This document shows positions 27,386 to 35,750 of a DNA stretch of 64,000 nt, in pieces. The position numbers and the translations under genes were made by a program. Each line of letters begins with the position of its first letter. The stretch's first letter is position 1. The notes beneath the pieces were generated by a model. The model was not told the origin of the DNA. It saw only the letters and a list, made by a program, of their open reading frames with translations, and made no database searches. The DNA is from an uncultured Schlesneria sp. (GTDB taxonomy: Bacteria > Planctomycetota > Planctomycetia > Planctomycetales > Planctomycetaceae), in assembly GCA_903871875.1 (NCBI GenBank), contig CAIQIR010000059.1:1-64000 (forward strand), given 5' to 3'.

Positions 27386-29311
27386 TCACTTGGCGGCGAG
27401 AGGTTGCGACAATCCCGGTGCAGCGATGAATTTGCCCAGTTCTTTGCCGTCGTCATAGTTCCAGAGGCGGACTTCACCATCGTGACTGCCGCTTGCGACG
27501 CGTTTCGTTGCCGCGTGATAACTGGCGGCATAGACCCAATCATTATGCGGCCCAAATTTTTTCACTTCCGCCGCGTTGGTCAGGTTGTGCTGGCGAGCAA
27601 ACTTGTCGGCACTGCCGCTGAATGCGGTGCCATCGGCCAGCGTCGAGATGCGAAAGACTTCGCCACCGAAGGCGATTTCTCGAGCCTGTTTCGAATCGGC
27701 GATGGTCCAAACACGAATCCGGTTGTCGCGACCGCTGGTGGCGACGGACGCCCCGTCGGGCAGGAAGCCCACCCCAAATACCGGTTGTCCATGACCGTTG
27801 AAGGTCGCCTGGGATTCACCGCTGGTGCTGTCGAAGACTTTGGAGGTCTTATCGCGACTGGCCGTAGCGATCTTCTTCCCATCCGGAGACCATGCCACAT
27901 CCATGACCCAATCGGCGTGGTCTTCAATCAACTTCTGTTGTTTTCGCGTGGCCACGTCGAACAACCGAACCGATCGATCGGCACAGGCTGCGGCCAGTCG
28001 GGTCCCGTCGGGGCTGAACGCAACCGAGAACACTTCGTCGTCGGTCGTGAACAGGTCGGCCACCAGCGCACCATCTGCCACATTGAACAGTTTCACTTCT
28101 CCCATTTGGCCCGGTGTTCCCGCGGCGACGGCCAGAATCGACCCGTCGGCGGAAAACTCGAAATCGTGGGGACGTTCGGCCAAGTTCTTGATCCGGCGAA
28201 CCAGTTGCCCATCGACAGGATTCCACAACAAGACTTCGCGATATCCCGACGTCGCCAGTAGTTGACCATCCGGGCTGAAAGCGATGGCCATCACAGGGAC
28301 CGCGACGCGGTACGATTCGGGAGGCATCGGTTGAACCAGCTTGGGCATGATCGTGATCAATGTCGCGGTGGCCGCAATTCCGGCGTCCAGACGGGTTCCG
28401 GTTTCAATCCATTTCTTGATGGTCGCGATTTGTTCGGGCAGCAAGGGGTCCGCATCCTTGGGCATCGAATGGTCTTCGATCATGGTTTGTAGCAATGAAT
28501 CGCCCGGCTTTCCGGCGACAACTGCGGCACCGCTCTCACCACCCTTCATCAGGTTGGCATAACTTTCCATATTGAGGCGTCCCTTGGCCGTTCTCGCGTT
28601 GTGGCAGGCTAGGCAGCGCTGGGAAAAGATCGGTGCGACCTGCTGGGCGAACGACACCAGTCGCCCTGCTGCCACTAGACTCGTTTCAAGTTCGATCTGG
28701 CGCGAAACGGCTTCTTTGCTGAGTGCTGCGAAAGACGCCTCCGCAGCGTCAAATTCTGGTTGGAACGCGGCCACTGCTTGCTCGGCAGCTTTGAGTTTGG
28801 CCGGTTGTTCGGCGATGACTTTTTTCCCGGCGGCCAGCATGACTTCGACAGGTTGCGCGGCCTTCAAGGCGTCTTCCAGCAGCTTCGTGCCGGCGACAAG
28901 CTTTTCCGCGGCAGCCTTTGCTTTGTCGGCTTCGGCTTGTTCGGTTTCTTTCCCTTTGGCCTCTTGGGCGGCTTTCGTGGCGACAGCCAGTTCGGCTTCA
29001 GCCTTGGTCCGCTCTTCCGTCGCCTTTTTCAACGCCTCTTGCAATTTGGGCAGCTTGCTTTCGGAATCCTTGATGCCCGCTTCGGCTTTGTTTTGTTCCA
29101 GCTTCAGCGCCGCCACGGCCGCACTCTTTTCCTTCGCGGCTGTCCGAGCGGTCGTAATCGCGGGTTCAGCCGCGGCTTTCCGCGCCTGAGCTTCGTCCGC
29201 CAGCTTCTGCTGCTCGGCGATCTTTTGGTCGAGAATCTCGTCCGCATCAGAGCGGCCGGATAGCAGAAACATCAACGAAAGGACAAGCAGTGGGCGGGCA
29301 AAACGCTGCAT
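27386..29311 (-). CDS. Secreted coiled-coil / planctomycete cytochrome c / WD40 fusion protein
   Basis: 641 aa. A signal peptide is followed by a long Ala/Lys/Glu coiled coil (about residues 26-205), then a planctomycete-type cytochrome c domain with one haem motif CLACH (233-237) and LLQTMIEDHSMPKDADPLLPEQIATIKKWI in its end. A WD40 propeller follows (VMAIAFSPDGQLLAT, VFSVAFSPDGTRLAAA, VMDVAWSPDGKKIATAS and others, about 340-640). Such fusions are common in planctomycetes and are assumed to be extracytoplasmic; their redox role is unproven. AAGGA precedes the chosen ATG at 29311; an upstream ATG at 29338 is possible. Confidence 0.88.
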   Translation of the reverse strand: MQRFARPLLVLSLMFLLSGRSDADEILDQKIAEQQKLADEAQARKAAAEPAITTARTAAKEKSAAVAALKLEQNKAEAGIKDSESKLPKLQEALKKATEERTKAEAELAVATKAAQEAKGKETEQAEADKAKAAAEKLVAGTKLLEDALKAAQPVEVMLAAGKKVIAEQPAKLKAAEQAVAAFQPEFDAAEASFAALSKEAVSRQIELETSLVAAGRLVSFAQQVAPIFSQRCLACHNARTAKGRLNMESYANLMKGGESGAAVVAGKPGDSLLQTMIEDHSMPKDADPLLPEQIATIKKWIETGTRLDAGIAATATLITIMPKLVQPMPPESYRVAVPVMAIAFSPDGQLLATSGYREVLLWNPVDGQLVRRIKNLAERPHDFEFSADGSILAVAAGTPGQMGEVKLFNVADGALVADLFTTDDEVFSVAFSPDGTRLAAACADRSVRLFDVATRKQQKLIEDHADWVMDVAWSPDGKKIATASRDKTSKVFDSTSGESQATFNGHGQPVFGVGFLPDGASVATSGRDNRIRVWTIADSKQAREIAFGGEVFRISTLADGTAFSGSADKFARQHNLTNAAEVKKFGPHNDWVYAASYHAATKRVASGSHDGEVRLWNYDDGKELGKFIAAPGLSQPLAAK

Positions 29312-29920
29312 GGAGCGATCCTTAGTCACTGAAGGCATGATGATCGACAACAATGACGGTTCTGTGGAACCAAGAGTTGTCACATCAAAAGGCGGGAGAT
29401 CAGGCAGGGGGAGTTGACCTAAACGCTGGAATCAGCATCCCTCGATGCGAGGGCGATGTCAAGTTTCGAAGTCGGGATCGCCGTCAATCGCTGCATGATC
29501 GCTCGATTCTCCCTGATGCCGAATGTCGACTTATCGCAAAAAGTCCGTGGCACTATTTGCCGATTTGACGGAATTCAACGGGTTTTCGGGCAGAGTGCGC
29601 AAGCCGTGGTTGTCGTGCTGGAGAATGGCGTGCCGATGTCGAACGACGCGATCCACCGACGAATCGACGGACGCAATTATCGACATGTTATCGGTTTAGA
29701 TCGCGCTATCGTCGAGAAGATGTTGCAATCAGCCGGCTCAAAACTGTTCCGTAATCGACACGATTAAGCTGGTCGGGTTATTCCGTGTGTGCGTCCTTTG
29801 TCGGGTTTGGTAACGAGGCGGGTCGTAGAGCTCGATACTTTGATGACGATTGGAATGAGGAAGACAGCCCGTGAAGACAATCACTTTTTGGTCGTTGGTC
29901 TGATTGCCGAGCTTCAACAC
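29312..29920. other. Divergent intergenic region between cytochrome/WD40 and outer-membrane barrel genes
   Basis: About 600 bp. Apart from one weak small frame (29456-29767) nothing is recognised. It must hold the promoters of both flanking genes. Confidence 0.4.
29456..29767 (+). CDS. Possible small hypothetical protein, 103 aa
   Basis: Unrecognised. The frame has ordinary G/C-rich third positions over most of its length and a GAGG just before the ATG, and segments such as RHVIGLDRAIVEKML look protein-like. An internal ATG (about residue 14) could be the true start. There is no family or context support, and it may be chance. Confidence 0.3.
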   Translation: MSSFEVGIAVNRCMIARFSLMPNVDLSQKVRGTICRFDGIQRVFGQSAQAVVVVLENGVPMSNDAIHRRIDGRNYRHVIGLDRAIVEKMLQSAGSKLFRNRHD

Positions 29921-31015
29921 ATGATTCAATTCAGATGCCGCTTGCCGTTTGCCTTTGCGCTGGTCCTCGCCACGGCGGCACCATTTCTGGTCGCAGGTGA
30001 GTTGCAGGATGGGGCCGACTTGCCGACCCCGCTGACGGCGCCAAAACCTCGCGAAGCCGATTCGTTGGATGAAATTGCCGAGGCACCGGTCAAGCCGCTG
30101 CCTTATCATGGGTTGGCGGACGATCCCATAACTCCCACGCCGCAGTCGACAGTGTCACAGTTCGTCACGGACGTCGACGACGTCGAACCGTACGACATAC
30201 TCGAACGTCCAGGTGTTCCTGTCGGTTGGTACGCGGCCGTGGAAGTAACGGCTGCCAACCCCCGCGTGTCAAACCGACAGCAATCGGATAATTTACTCAG
30301 TGGTTCGTTCGCCAGCCCGGTTTCAGTGCCCTCTTCGCCACTCGGTTGGACCGCCATGCCGATGCTGACGGTCGGTTATCGCCGCGCTGAGGGTGTGGGG
30401 GATCTGAGCGTCAGCTACCGGTACTTGTACTCACAAGGAAATAGTTCGATTCCGTCGATCGGTGGAGGCAGCGGGACCGGATCCAGTCGCCTTCAGATGA
30501 ATGTCGTTGATCTGGACTATAGCCTGGCGGACTTGTTTCCTAATGACTTGTGGTTAGTGCCGCGTCAGATTCGATTGACGGGCGGTGTGCGCGTGGCAGG
30601 GATCGACAACAAATCCTCTGCCAGCGGAGGAACGATTCTGGGTCAGTCTGCTTCCAACACGTTCGTTGGTGCCGGCCCACGAGTTGCAATCGAATCAATG
30701 TATCCCATCTCATCCAGTCATTGGGCAGTGTTTTCGAGATTGGATGCGGCTGGTGTGATCGGTGTCGACCGACAGACGTTCAGCCAATCGACAGGTGGAG
30801 TGAGTGCTTCCGCTACGTCGAGTCCATCTACAATTGGAGTTCCCGTCGTCGGAGTTCGTACGGGTGTAAATTGGCTTCCCGAGTGGGGTAGCGGCAATGT
30901 CAAAATGTCGGCCGGATATCAGTGGGAACGCTGGTTCGATTTGGGGACGAGTACAAGCTCGTTTAACGAATTGACGATCCAGGGGCCATTTTTACGGGGT
31001 GAGGTTGCATTCTAG
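29921..31015 (+). CDS. Outer-membrane beta-barrel protein (MOMP/Lpg1974-like)
   Basis: 364 aa from the ATG at 29921. The signal peptide (MIQFRCRLPFAFALVLATAA) is followed by an acidic/proline-rich linker. Amphipathic strands come next (GWYAAVEVTAANPRV, MLTVGYRRAEGVGDLSVSYRYLY, IRLTGGVRVAG, VKMSAGYQWERW). The C-terminal aromatic residue in FLRGEVAF is the typical outer-membrane insertion signal. The frame is open upstream to 29789 but the signal peptide argues for 29921. It lies 82 nt before a TolC-family gene in the same direction. Confidence 0.78.
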   Translation: MIQFRCRLPFAFALVLATAAPFLVAGELQDGADLPTPLTAPKPREADSLDEIAEAPVKPLPYHGLADDPITPTPQSTVSQFVTDVDDVEPYDILERPGVPVGWYAAVEVTAANPRVSNRQQSDNLLSGSFASPVSVPSSPLGWTAMPMLTVGYRRAEGVGDLSVSYRYLYSQGNSSIPSIGGGSGTGSSRLQMNVVDLDYSLADLFPNDLWLVPRQIRLTGGVRVAGIDNKSSASGGTILGQSASNTFVGAGPRVAIESMYPISSSHWAVFSRLDAAGVIGVDRQTFSQSTGGVSASATSSPSTIGVPVVGVRTGVNWLPEWGSGNVKMSAGYQWERWFDLGTSTSSFNELTIQGPFLRGEVAF

Positions 31016-31097
31016 TGCTCGTCACAGACTTCCTATTCGCTCGCGATGTTCGCAAGGATTGCGAATGCCGGACCTGGGCCGACGGGTTGGAAACAAA

Positions 31098-32489
31098 ATG
31101 AAGCTTATCCGCATGAAATATCCGATCACTTTCGTTCTGCTGATCTGCCTCGCATGGCCAGCAGGTGCGGCGGAGCCGCGCGAAGTGAAGTCGGGTGATA
31201 AACCGGCTCGCAAGCGGCAACGCATTATTCAAGTGGTCAACCAAGAGACGGCTAACGCTGAACCGGCCGCCGAATCGTCGCCGGCCGCGGCCGAGTCGTC
31301 ACCGACGCCGATCCCGGCGCAGGCCGTCAGAAGCTGGACGCTCGCAGAACTCGAATCGGTTGCCAATACGGTTCATCCGATGTTGCAGCGCGATTTCTTG
31401 CGAATCGAATCGGCCCGTGGCGACGCCTTACAAGCCGGACTCTTGCCCAATCCCCATTTCGACACGAACAATCCGCAGGTTTTTAACGGTCAAGGCAGTT
31501 TGTTCAACGCCGGTATCATGCAAGAGTTTGTGGTCAGAGGTAAGAAACGATTGGATCGCGCCGCCGCGACGAAAATCGTCCAGCAAAATGAATTCGCCTA
31601 TGTTCAGGATCGATTTGCCCTGCTGACTGCGCTCCGTCAGGAGTTTTACGTCGTGCTCGCTGCGCAGCGACGTGTCAACGTTCTTAACCGGTTAGAGAAG
31701 ATCACCAGTTCGTCACTGGAAACGGGTCGGCTGTACGAGCATCCTGCCGGTGAAGTCGCTCACATCGATGTGCTGGTTCTTGAGATCGACAACCAGCGAG
31801 TTCAATCCGATTTGGAAAACGCCGTTCGGTTGTTGCGCGGGGCTCGCAACCAACTGGCCGCGATAGTCGGCGACCAATCGATCAGCAACGACGGTTTCCA
31901 AGGTTCGCTGTATGATCCTCCACCTCAGTATGACGAAGAGATTCTGAAACGCTTCGCGTCGATGGATAGTGCCTACGTGCAGATTGCGAAACTCGATATT
32001 GAGCGAAACGAGATCCTGTTGAAACGAGCGGTGGTGGAGCCCTATCCGAACGTCACGCTGGGACCTGCTTATCAGTGGGGCCTGCAGAATGGCAGTGACC
32101 AGTTCTGGCTGACCGTCACCTTTCCCATCCCCACGTGGGATCGCAATCAGGGCAACATCATCTCGCAAGGTGCCGACTTAGCGGCGTCTCGCCAGAATCT
32201 CGAAGCTGTGAAGTTGGAACAACTGCGTCGCGTGGCGGATTCATTTTCTCGTCACCGAGCCGTCCGTGCTCAGGCGGCGAAATATGAAAAGCAGATTATT
32301 CCCAACGTGACCAAGACGATGAATCTGGCGAAACAAGGCTTCGCGGCCGGTGAGTATGACTTTTCGCGATTCCTGCAAGTACAGCGGACAGTCGTTGAAG
32401 CCCATATGGCCTACATTGATCTGCTGGAAAACGTCTGGACCACAGCGGCCGAATTGTCGGGGTTACTGCAATTGGAACAGTTTCAATGA
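31098..32489 (+). CDS. TolC/CzcC-family outer-membrane efflux protein
   Basis: 463 aa. A signal peptide and low-complexity Pro/Ala/Ser linker precede two OEP repeats made of long helices: SWTLAELESVANTVHPMLQRD, LPNPHFDTNNPQVFNGQGS, VEPYPNVTLGPAYQWGLQNGSDQFWLTVTFPIPTWDRNQG. This pattern is closest to the metal-efflux CzcC/CusC group. It would form the periplasm-spanning outer-membrane channel of a tripartite exporter. No CzcB (fusion) or CzcA (RND) gene follows; the next gene is on the other strand, so the partners must be elsewhere. Confidence 0.85.
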   Translation: MKLIRMKYPITFVLLICLAWPAGAAEPREVKSGDKPARKRQRIIQVVNQETANAEPAAESSPAAAESSPTPIPAQAVRSWTLAELESVANTVHPMLQRDFLRIESARGDALQAGLLPNPHFDTNNPQVFNGQGSLFNAGIMQEFVVRGKKRLDRAAATKIVQQNEFAYVQDRFALLTALRQEFYVVLAAQRRVNVLNRLEKITSSSLETGRLYEHPAGEVAHIDVLVLEIDNQRVQSDLENAVRLLRGARNQLAAIVGDQSISNDGFQGSLYDPPPQYDEEILKRFASMDSAYVQIAKLDIERNEILLKRAVVEPYPNVTLGPAYQWGLQNGSDQFWLTVTFPIPTWDRNQGNIISQGADLAASRQNLEAVKLEQLRRVADSFSRHRAVRAQAAKYEKQIIPNVTKTMNLAKQGFAAGEYDFSRFLQVQRTVVEAHMAYIDLLENVWTTAAELSGLLQLEQFQ

Positions 32490-32560
32490 CACGTCCTTGA
32501 TTGAGTTCACCGCGACAAATTTGACGCGGCCCGAATTCGCCATGGATGAAACTTTGAACT

Positions 32561-34306
32561 TTATTTCAACACGATGGCGCGACCGGGTCCGGCGTGGCAG
32601 TCGCGAATCTTCAGCGGGGCAAACAGAAAATAGCCGCCCTCGGGTGCATTGCCGACGTTGTTGAGGAACTCGATGCCGACCATCTCGCGGCTGCCGAGTG
32701 CCCAATAGGTGGCGAGTGCCTCTCGAGGATTGACGCCTCCCAAATCAGGAGCATCCGTGGCCACACAGCGGATTCCCTTGTTTTTCAAGTAGACGATCGC
32801 TTCGGCGCTGGGAGCGGGCCAGCCTTCGCTTTTTCCCGCCAAGGGATCGGCCCAGACTCCTGATTCGTTTGGCAGCGGCTTGAGATGACGATCGAGATGA
32901 CCGGTGTGAAAGATCACGATTTCTCCCGACTGCAGCCCGCCTGATCGCTGCTCAAAACCTTTGATCAGTTCGGCGGTGATCACGGGCGAAGCGGGCCAGG
33001 ACTTGGAATCGGTGGAACCGACCAGTGACCTGACGTCGATGACTCGGGCGGGTCCGCAGGTCCAATCCAATGGCACCTTTTCGGTCGTCATGGAACTGAT
33101 GCCGCGCGGTCCAAACTTCTGTTCGTACTCGGTTAGCCAACCACGGATTTCCGGCGCATAAGCCGGATTCGCTCCTTCGGGCGGTAATGCGTAGGAGGGT
33201 GGGACCAGGTGAGTGCCGGCCGAGGCATCCATCAGATGTCCATGGTGCCACAGGTCAAGGTATTCCGAATAGAGAAAATCGATTTTGAGGTAGACCTGAC
33301 GATGTTGTCCCGACAGGCGTCCTGGCGATGTCAGCGGCAGGTTGGCTGCCAGGACTGGTGAGAGATCGACGGCCTGTTTGTTTTTTGAGGATTCAATCAG
33401 CCGCTTCGGCAGTTCACCACCCACGATCGAGAACGCTCGGCATTCGCTGTAGGGACCATCCTTGTGTCGTGGGCCCAGCATGCAATAGTAGGCGCCGGTG
33501 TCAGGTATCGCTCCCAGATTGGTCGCGCTTTCGGTCCAGATCATGCCGTGTCGCAGGCCGGCGTAATGAGTGGGTTCAGCAAGAGTGGGCATTGGTCCCA
33601 AGCTCGGGCTATCCGTGCCGACAGCCATCACACCGCGCGTTGCCAGGTACTCCATGCAATCAGGATCGGGGTCAGGATAACCGGGAACTTTTCGATCGAG
33701 GACGTCCGCCAGGAAATGACTTCCTTCGGGAAACGGCCGATAGAATTTGTCGGAATAGTCACTGCGAAACAGGGCCACATCGCCAAACCGCAGTGGTCGG
33801 TGACTGGCTTCAAAACGTTTGACGTGTGCGGGTGTGGCCAACGGACTGACCCCTTTGGGGGCTTGATCCAGCAGGTCGCGAATATCGATCACGCACGCTT
33901 CACCGCCGAACTGCCACGCGGCGATCTTGTCGGTATAGGCCAGACCCAGCGGTCCCGATTTGGGACGATTTAAATCCGGTCGTGCCACCGAATGCGGGGG
34001 AACATCCAACTGCGTGCCGGTGTTACCATCGATCAGAATCACGTCGATGTTAAAAGCCGAATCTGGGCCAATCATTCGTTGATGAGTCAATTGGAACTGC
34101 GGAAACGGATAGGCCGGCCACGTACAGGGATATTCCGTGGCCACCAATAGCGAATGGTCCACGATATGACTGGTTGCTTTCGGAGATTCGCCAGTTTGAG
34201 CCCACCCCTGTCCGTTTGTTGCGGCCATCATCACTGCCGAAAGCAGCCAAAACGATCCCCGAAAAGGACCAACAACGTGACGGTTCACAAACGGTTGTTG
34301 ACACAT
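32561..34306 (-). CDS. Secreted tandem cyclase-family (kynurenine formamidase-like) protein
   Basis: 581 aa from the ATG at 34306 (AGGA 7-8 nt upstream; a TTG at 34312 is also open). After a signal peptide, two copies of the PF04199 cyclase fold can be recognised (about residues 45-300 and 320-580), each ending in a similar block (TRGVMAVGTDSPSLG; NKGIRCVATDAPDLGG). The metal-binding HxGTHxDxPxH motif is degraded: copy 1 reads NTGTQLDVPPH and copy 2 reads SAGTHLVPPSY. Hydrolytic activity is therefore doubtful. Confidence 0.78.
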   Translation of the reverse strand: MCQQPFVNRHVVGPFRGSFWLLSAVMMAATNGQGWAQTGESPKATSHIVDHSLLVATEYPCTWPAYPFPQFQLTHQRMIGPDSAFNIDVILIDGNTGTQLDVPPHSVARPDLNRPKSGPLGLAYTDKIAAWQFGGEACVIDIRDLLDQAPKGVSPLATPAHVKRFEASHRPLRFGDVALFRSDYSDKFYRPFPEGSHFLADVLDRKVPGYPDPDPDCMEYLATRGVMAVGTDSPSLGPMPTLAEPTHYAGLRHGMIWTESATNLGAIPDTGAYYCMLGPRHKDGPYSECRAFSIVGGELPKRLIESSKNKQAVDLSPVLAANLPLTSPGRLSGQHRQVYLKIDFLYSEYLDLWHHGHLMDASAGTHLVPPSYALPPEGANPAYAPEIRGWLTEYEQKFGPRGISSMTTEKVPLDWTCGPARVIDVRSLVGSTDSKSWPASPVITAELIKGFEQRSGGLQSGEIVIFHTGHLDRHLKPLPNESGVWADPLAGKSEGWPAPSAEAIVYLKNKGIRCVATDAPDLGGVNPREALATYWALGSREMVGIEFLNNVGNAPEGGYFLFAPLKIRDCHAGPGRAIVLK

Positions 34307-34713
34307 GATCAATTCCTGAGCAGGTGGACGATCGGACTCGCGTTTCGATTCGAATTTGGCCTGCCGATGGGGTGAGAGAAAACGACCTTCAACGAGACTG
34401 CGCGAAGTGAACGATGGGCACGTCGCGGATCAGGTTCGTCAGAAGATCGTGGTTGCAGGCACGATATAGTGGCGATCACGTTGCACGACGGCAACCGATC
34501 CGCTGTTCGGAAAGAGTCCGTGGTTGGGTCTTGTGCGACTTAAAGCCACCGCGCCCGGGATGTGAACATCACTGGCCGGATTCCGGAAAGCCTCTGTTAT
34601 TTAATCAATGGACGGTTGGAGGTTGCTCGCGTCCGACAGAACGAGCTACGATGGCCGGGCTGATTGGGGTCGACGACATTTTCGTCGGATACACCATTTG
34701 AGACGACGCCACG
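34307..34713. other. Divergent intergenic region, no gene recognised
   Basis: About 400 bp between the cyclase-family and DUF58 genes. Short frames only; nothing with a recognisable product. Promoters for both flanking genes are expected here but none stands out. Confidence 0.4.
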
Positions 34714-35622
34714 ATGGATTCACTTCAACACTTTCTCGACCCCCAGACTTTGAACAAGCTGAAAGGTTTGGAGTTAAAGGCTCGATTGATCGTGGAAGGC
34801 TATGTCTCGGGGATGCACAAAAGCCCCTATCACGGCTTCTCTGTCGAGTTTGCCGAACATCGCGAATACGTTCCCGGTGACGATTTGCGCTATGTCGATT
34901 GGAAGGTCTTCGGAAAGTCCGACCGAATCTATCTCAAGCAATATGACGAAGAGACGAATTTTGTTTGTCATTTGCTGGTCGATACCAGCGAGTCGATGGC
35001 GTACAAGTCGGACAAGGCGATGTTTTCTAAATTGGAATATGCCCAGCATCTGGCAGCGGCGCTGGCGTACCTGATCATCCATCAACAAGATGCGATCGGT
35101 CTGGCGACCTTTGATTCGTCCGTTAGACATTTTCTGCGTCCGGGCAGCACGGCCGCGCAGCTCCGTCAACTTTGCCACACATTGGAATTGGATCAGCCGA
35201 CCGGTGAATCGGCGATTGGCCCGATCTTTCACGATCTGGCCGAGCGAATTAAACGCCGTGGGGTTGTCGTGATCCTGAGCGATTTTTTCGACGACCCGGA
35301 ATCGCTGCTGATGGGACTCAAGCACTTTTGGCACCGTCGACATGACGTCGTACTGCTGCAAATCATCGATCCCGCTGAACAAGACTTCGCGTTCGTTGAT
35401 CCCACGTTGTTCAAAGGTTTGGAGAATCTGGGAGAACAACTGACAGAGCCGCGTGCTCTGCGAAAGGCCTATCAGCGCGAGTTTGAAGCCTTCTTACGGA
35501 CGATCCGGTCAGCCGCGCGTGATCTACATATGGACTATGTGTTGATGCGAACTGACCAACCGCTGGAAGTGGCACTGCACGAATTTCTTTCACGTCGCAT
35601 GAGAAAAGCTGGCCGCGGCTGA
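34714..35622 (+). CDS. DUF58 family protein (VWA-like), 302 aa
   Basis: It contains the DUF58 signature (HKSPYHGFSVEFAEHREYVPGDDLRYVDWKVFGKSDR, residues about 35-70). A VWA-like half follows with a MIDAS-type DTSESM near residue 90, DAIGLATFD and VVVILSDFFDD. These cytoplasmic proteins are usually encoded next to a MoxR ATPase. None is visible here, so either the partner is elsewhere or this copy acts alone. 128 bp downstream follows the diadenylate cyclase fusion in the same direction. Confidence 0.9.
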   Translation: MDSLQHFLDPQTLNKLKGLELKARLIVEGYVSGMHKSPYHGFSVEFAEHREYVPGDDLRYVDWKVFGKSDRIYLKQYDEETNFVCHLLVDTSESMAYKSDKAMFSKLEYAQHLAAALAYLIIHQQDAIGLATFDSSVRHFLRPGSTAAQLRQLCHTLELDQPTGESAIGPIFHDLAERIKRRGVVVILSDFFDDPESLLMGLKHFWHRRHDVVLLQIIDPAEQDFAFVDPTLFKGLENLGEQLTEPRALRKAYQREFEAFLRTIRSAARDLHMDYVLMRTDQPLEVALHEFLSRRMRKAGRG

Positions 35623-35750
35623 ATTGAGTTCGTCATTTGTGACACGAACCTTCAGAACGCGGTTGCCTCCTTTCACCCGGTTGGATTATAAACCGCCCTC
35701 GCTTATTGGGTGTGTAACGGTACGGCTGATGAACAAGTGGAGATAAGCCA

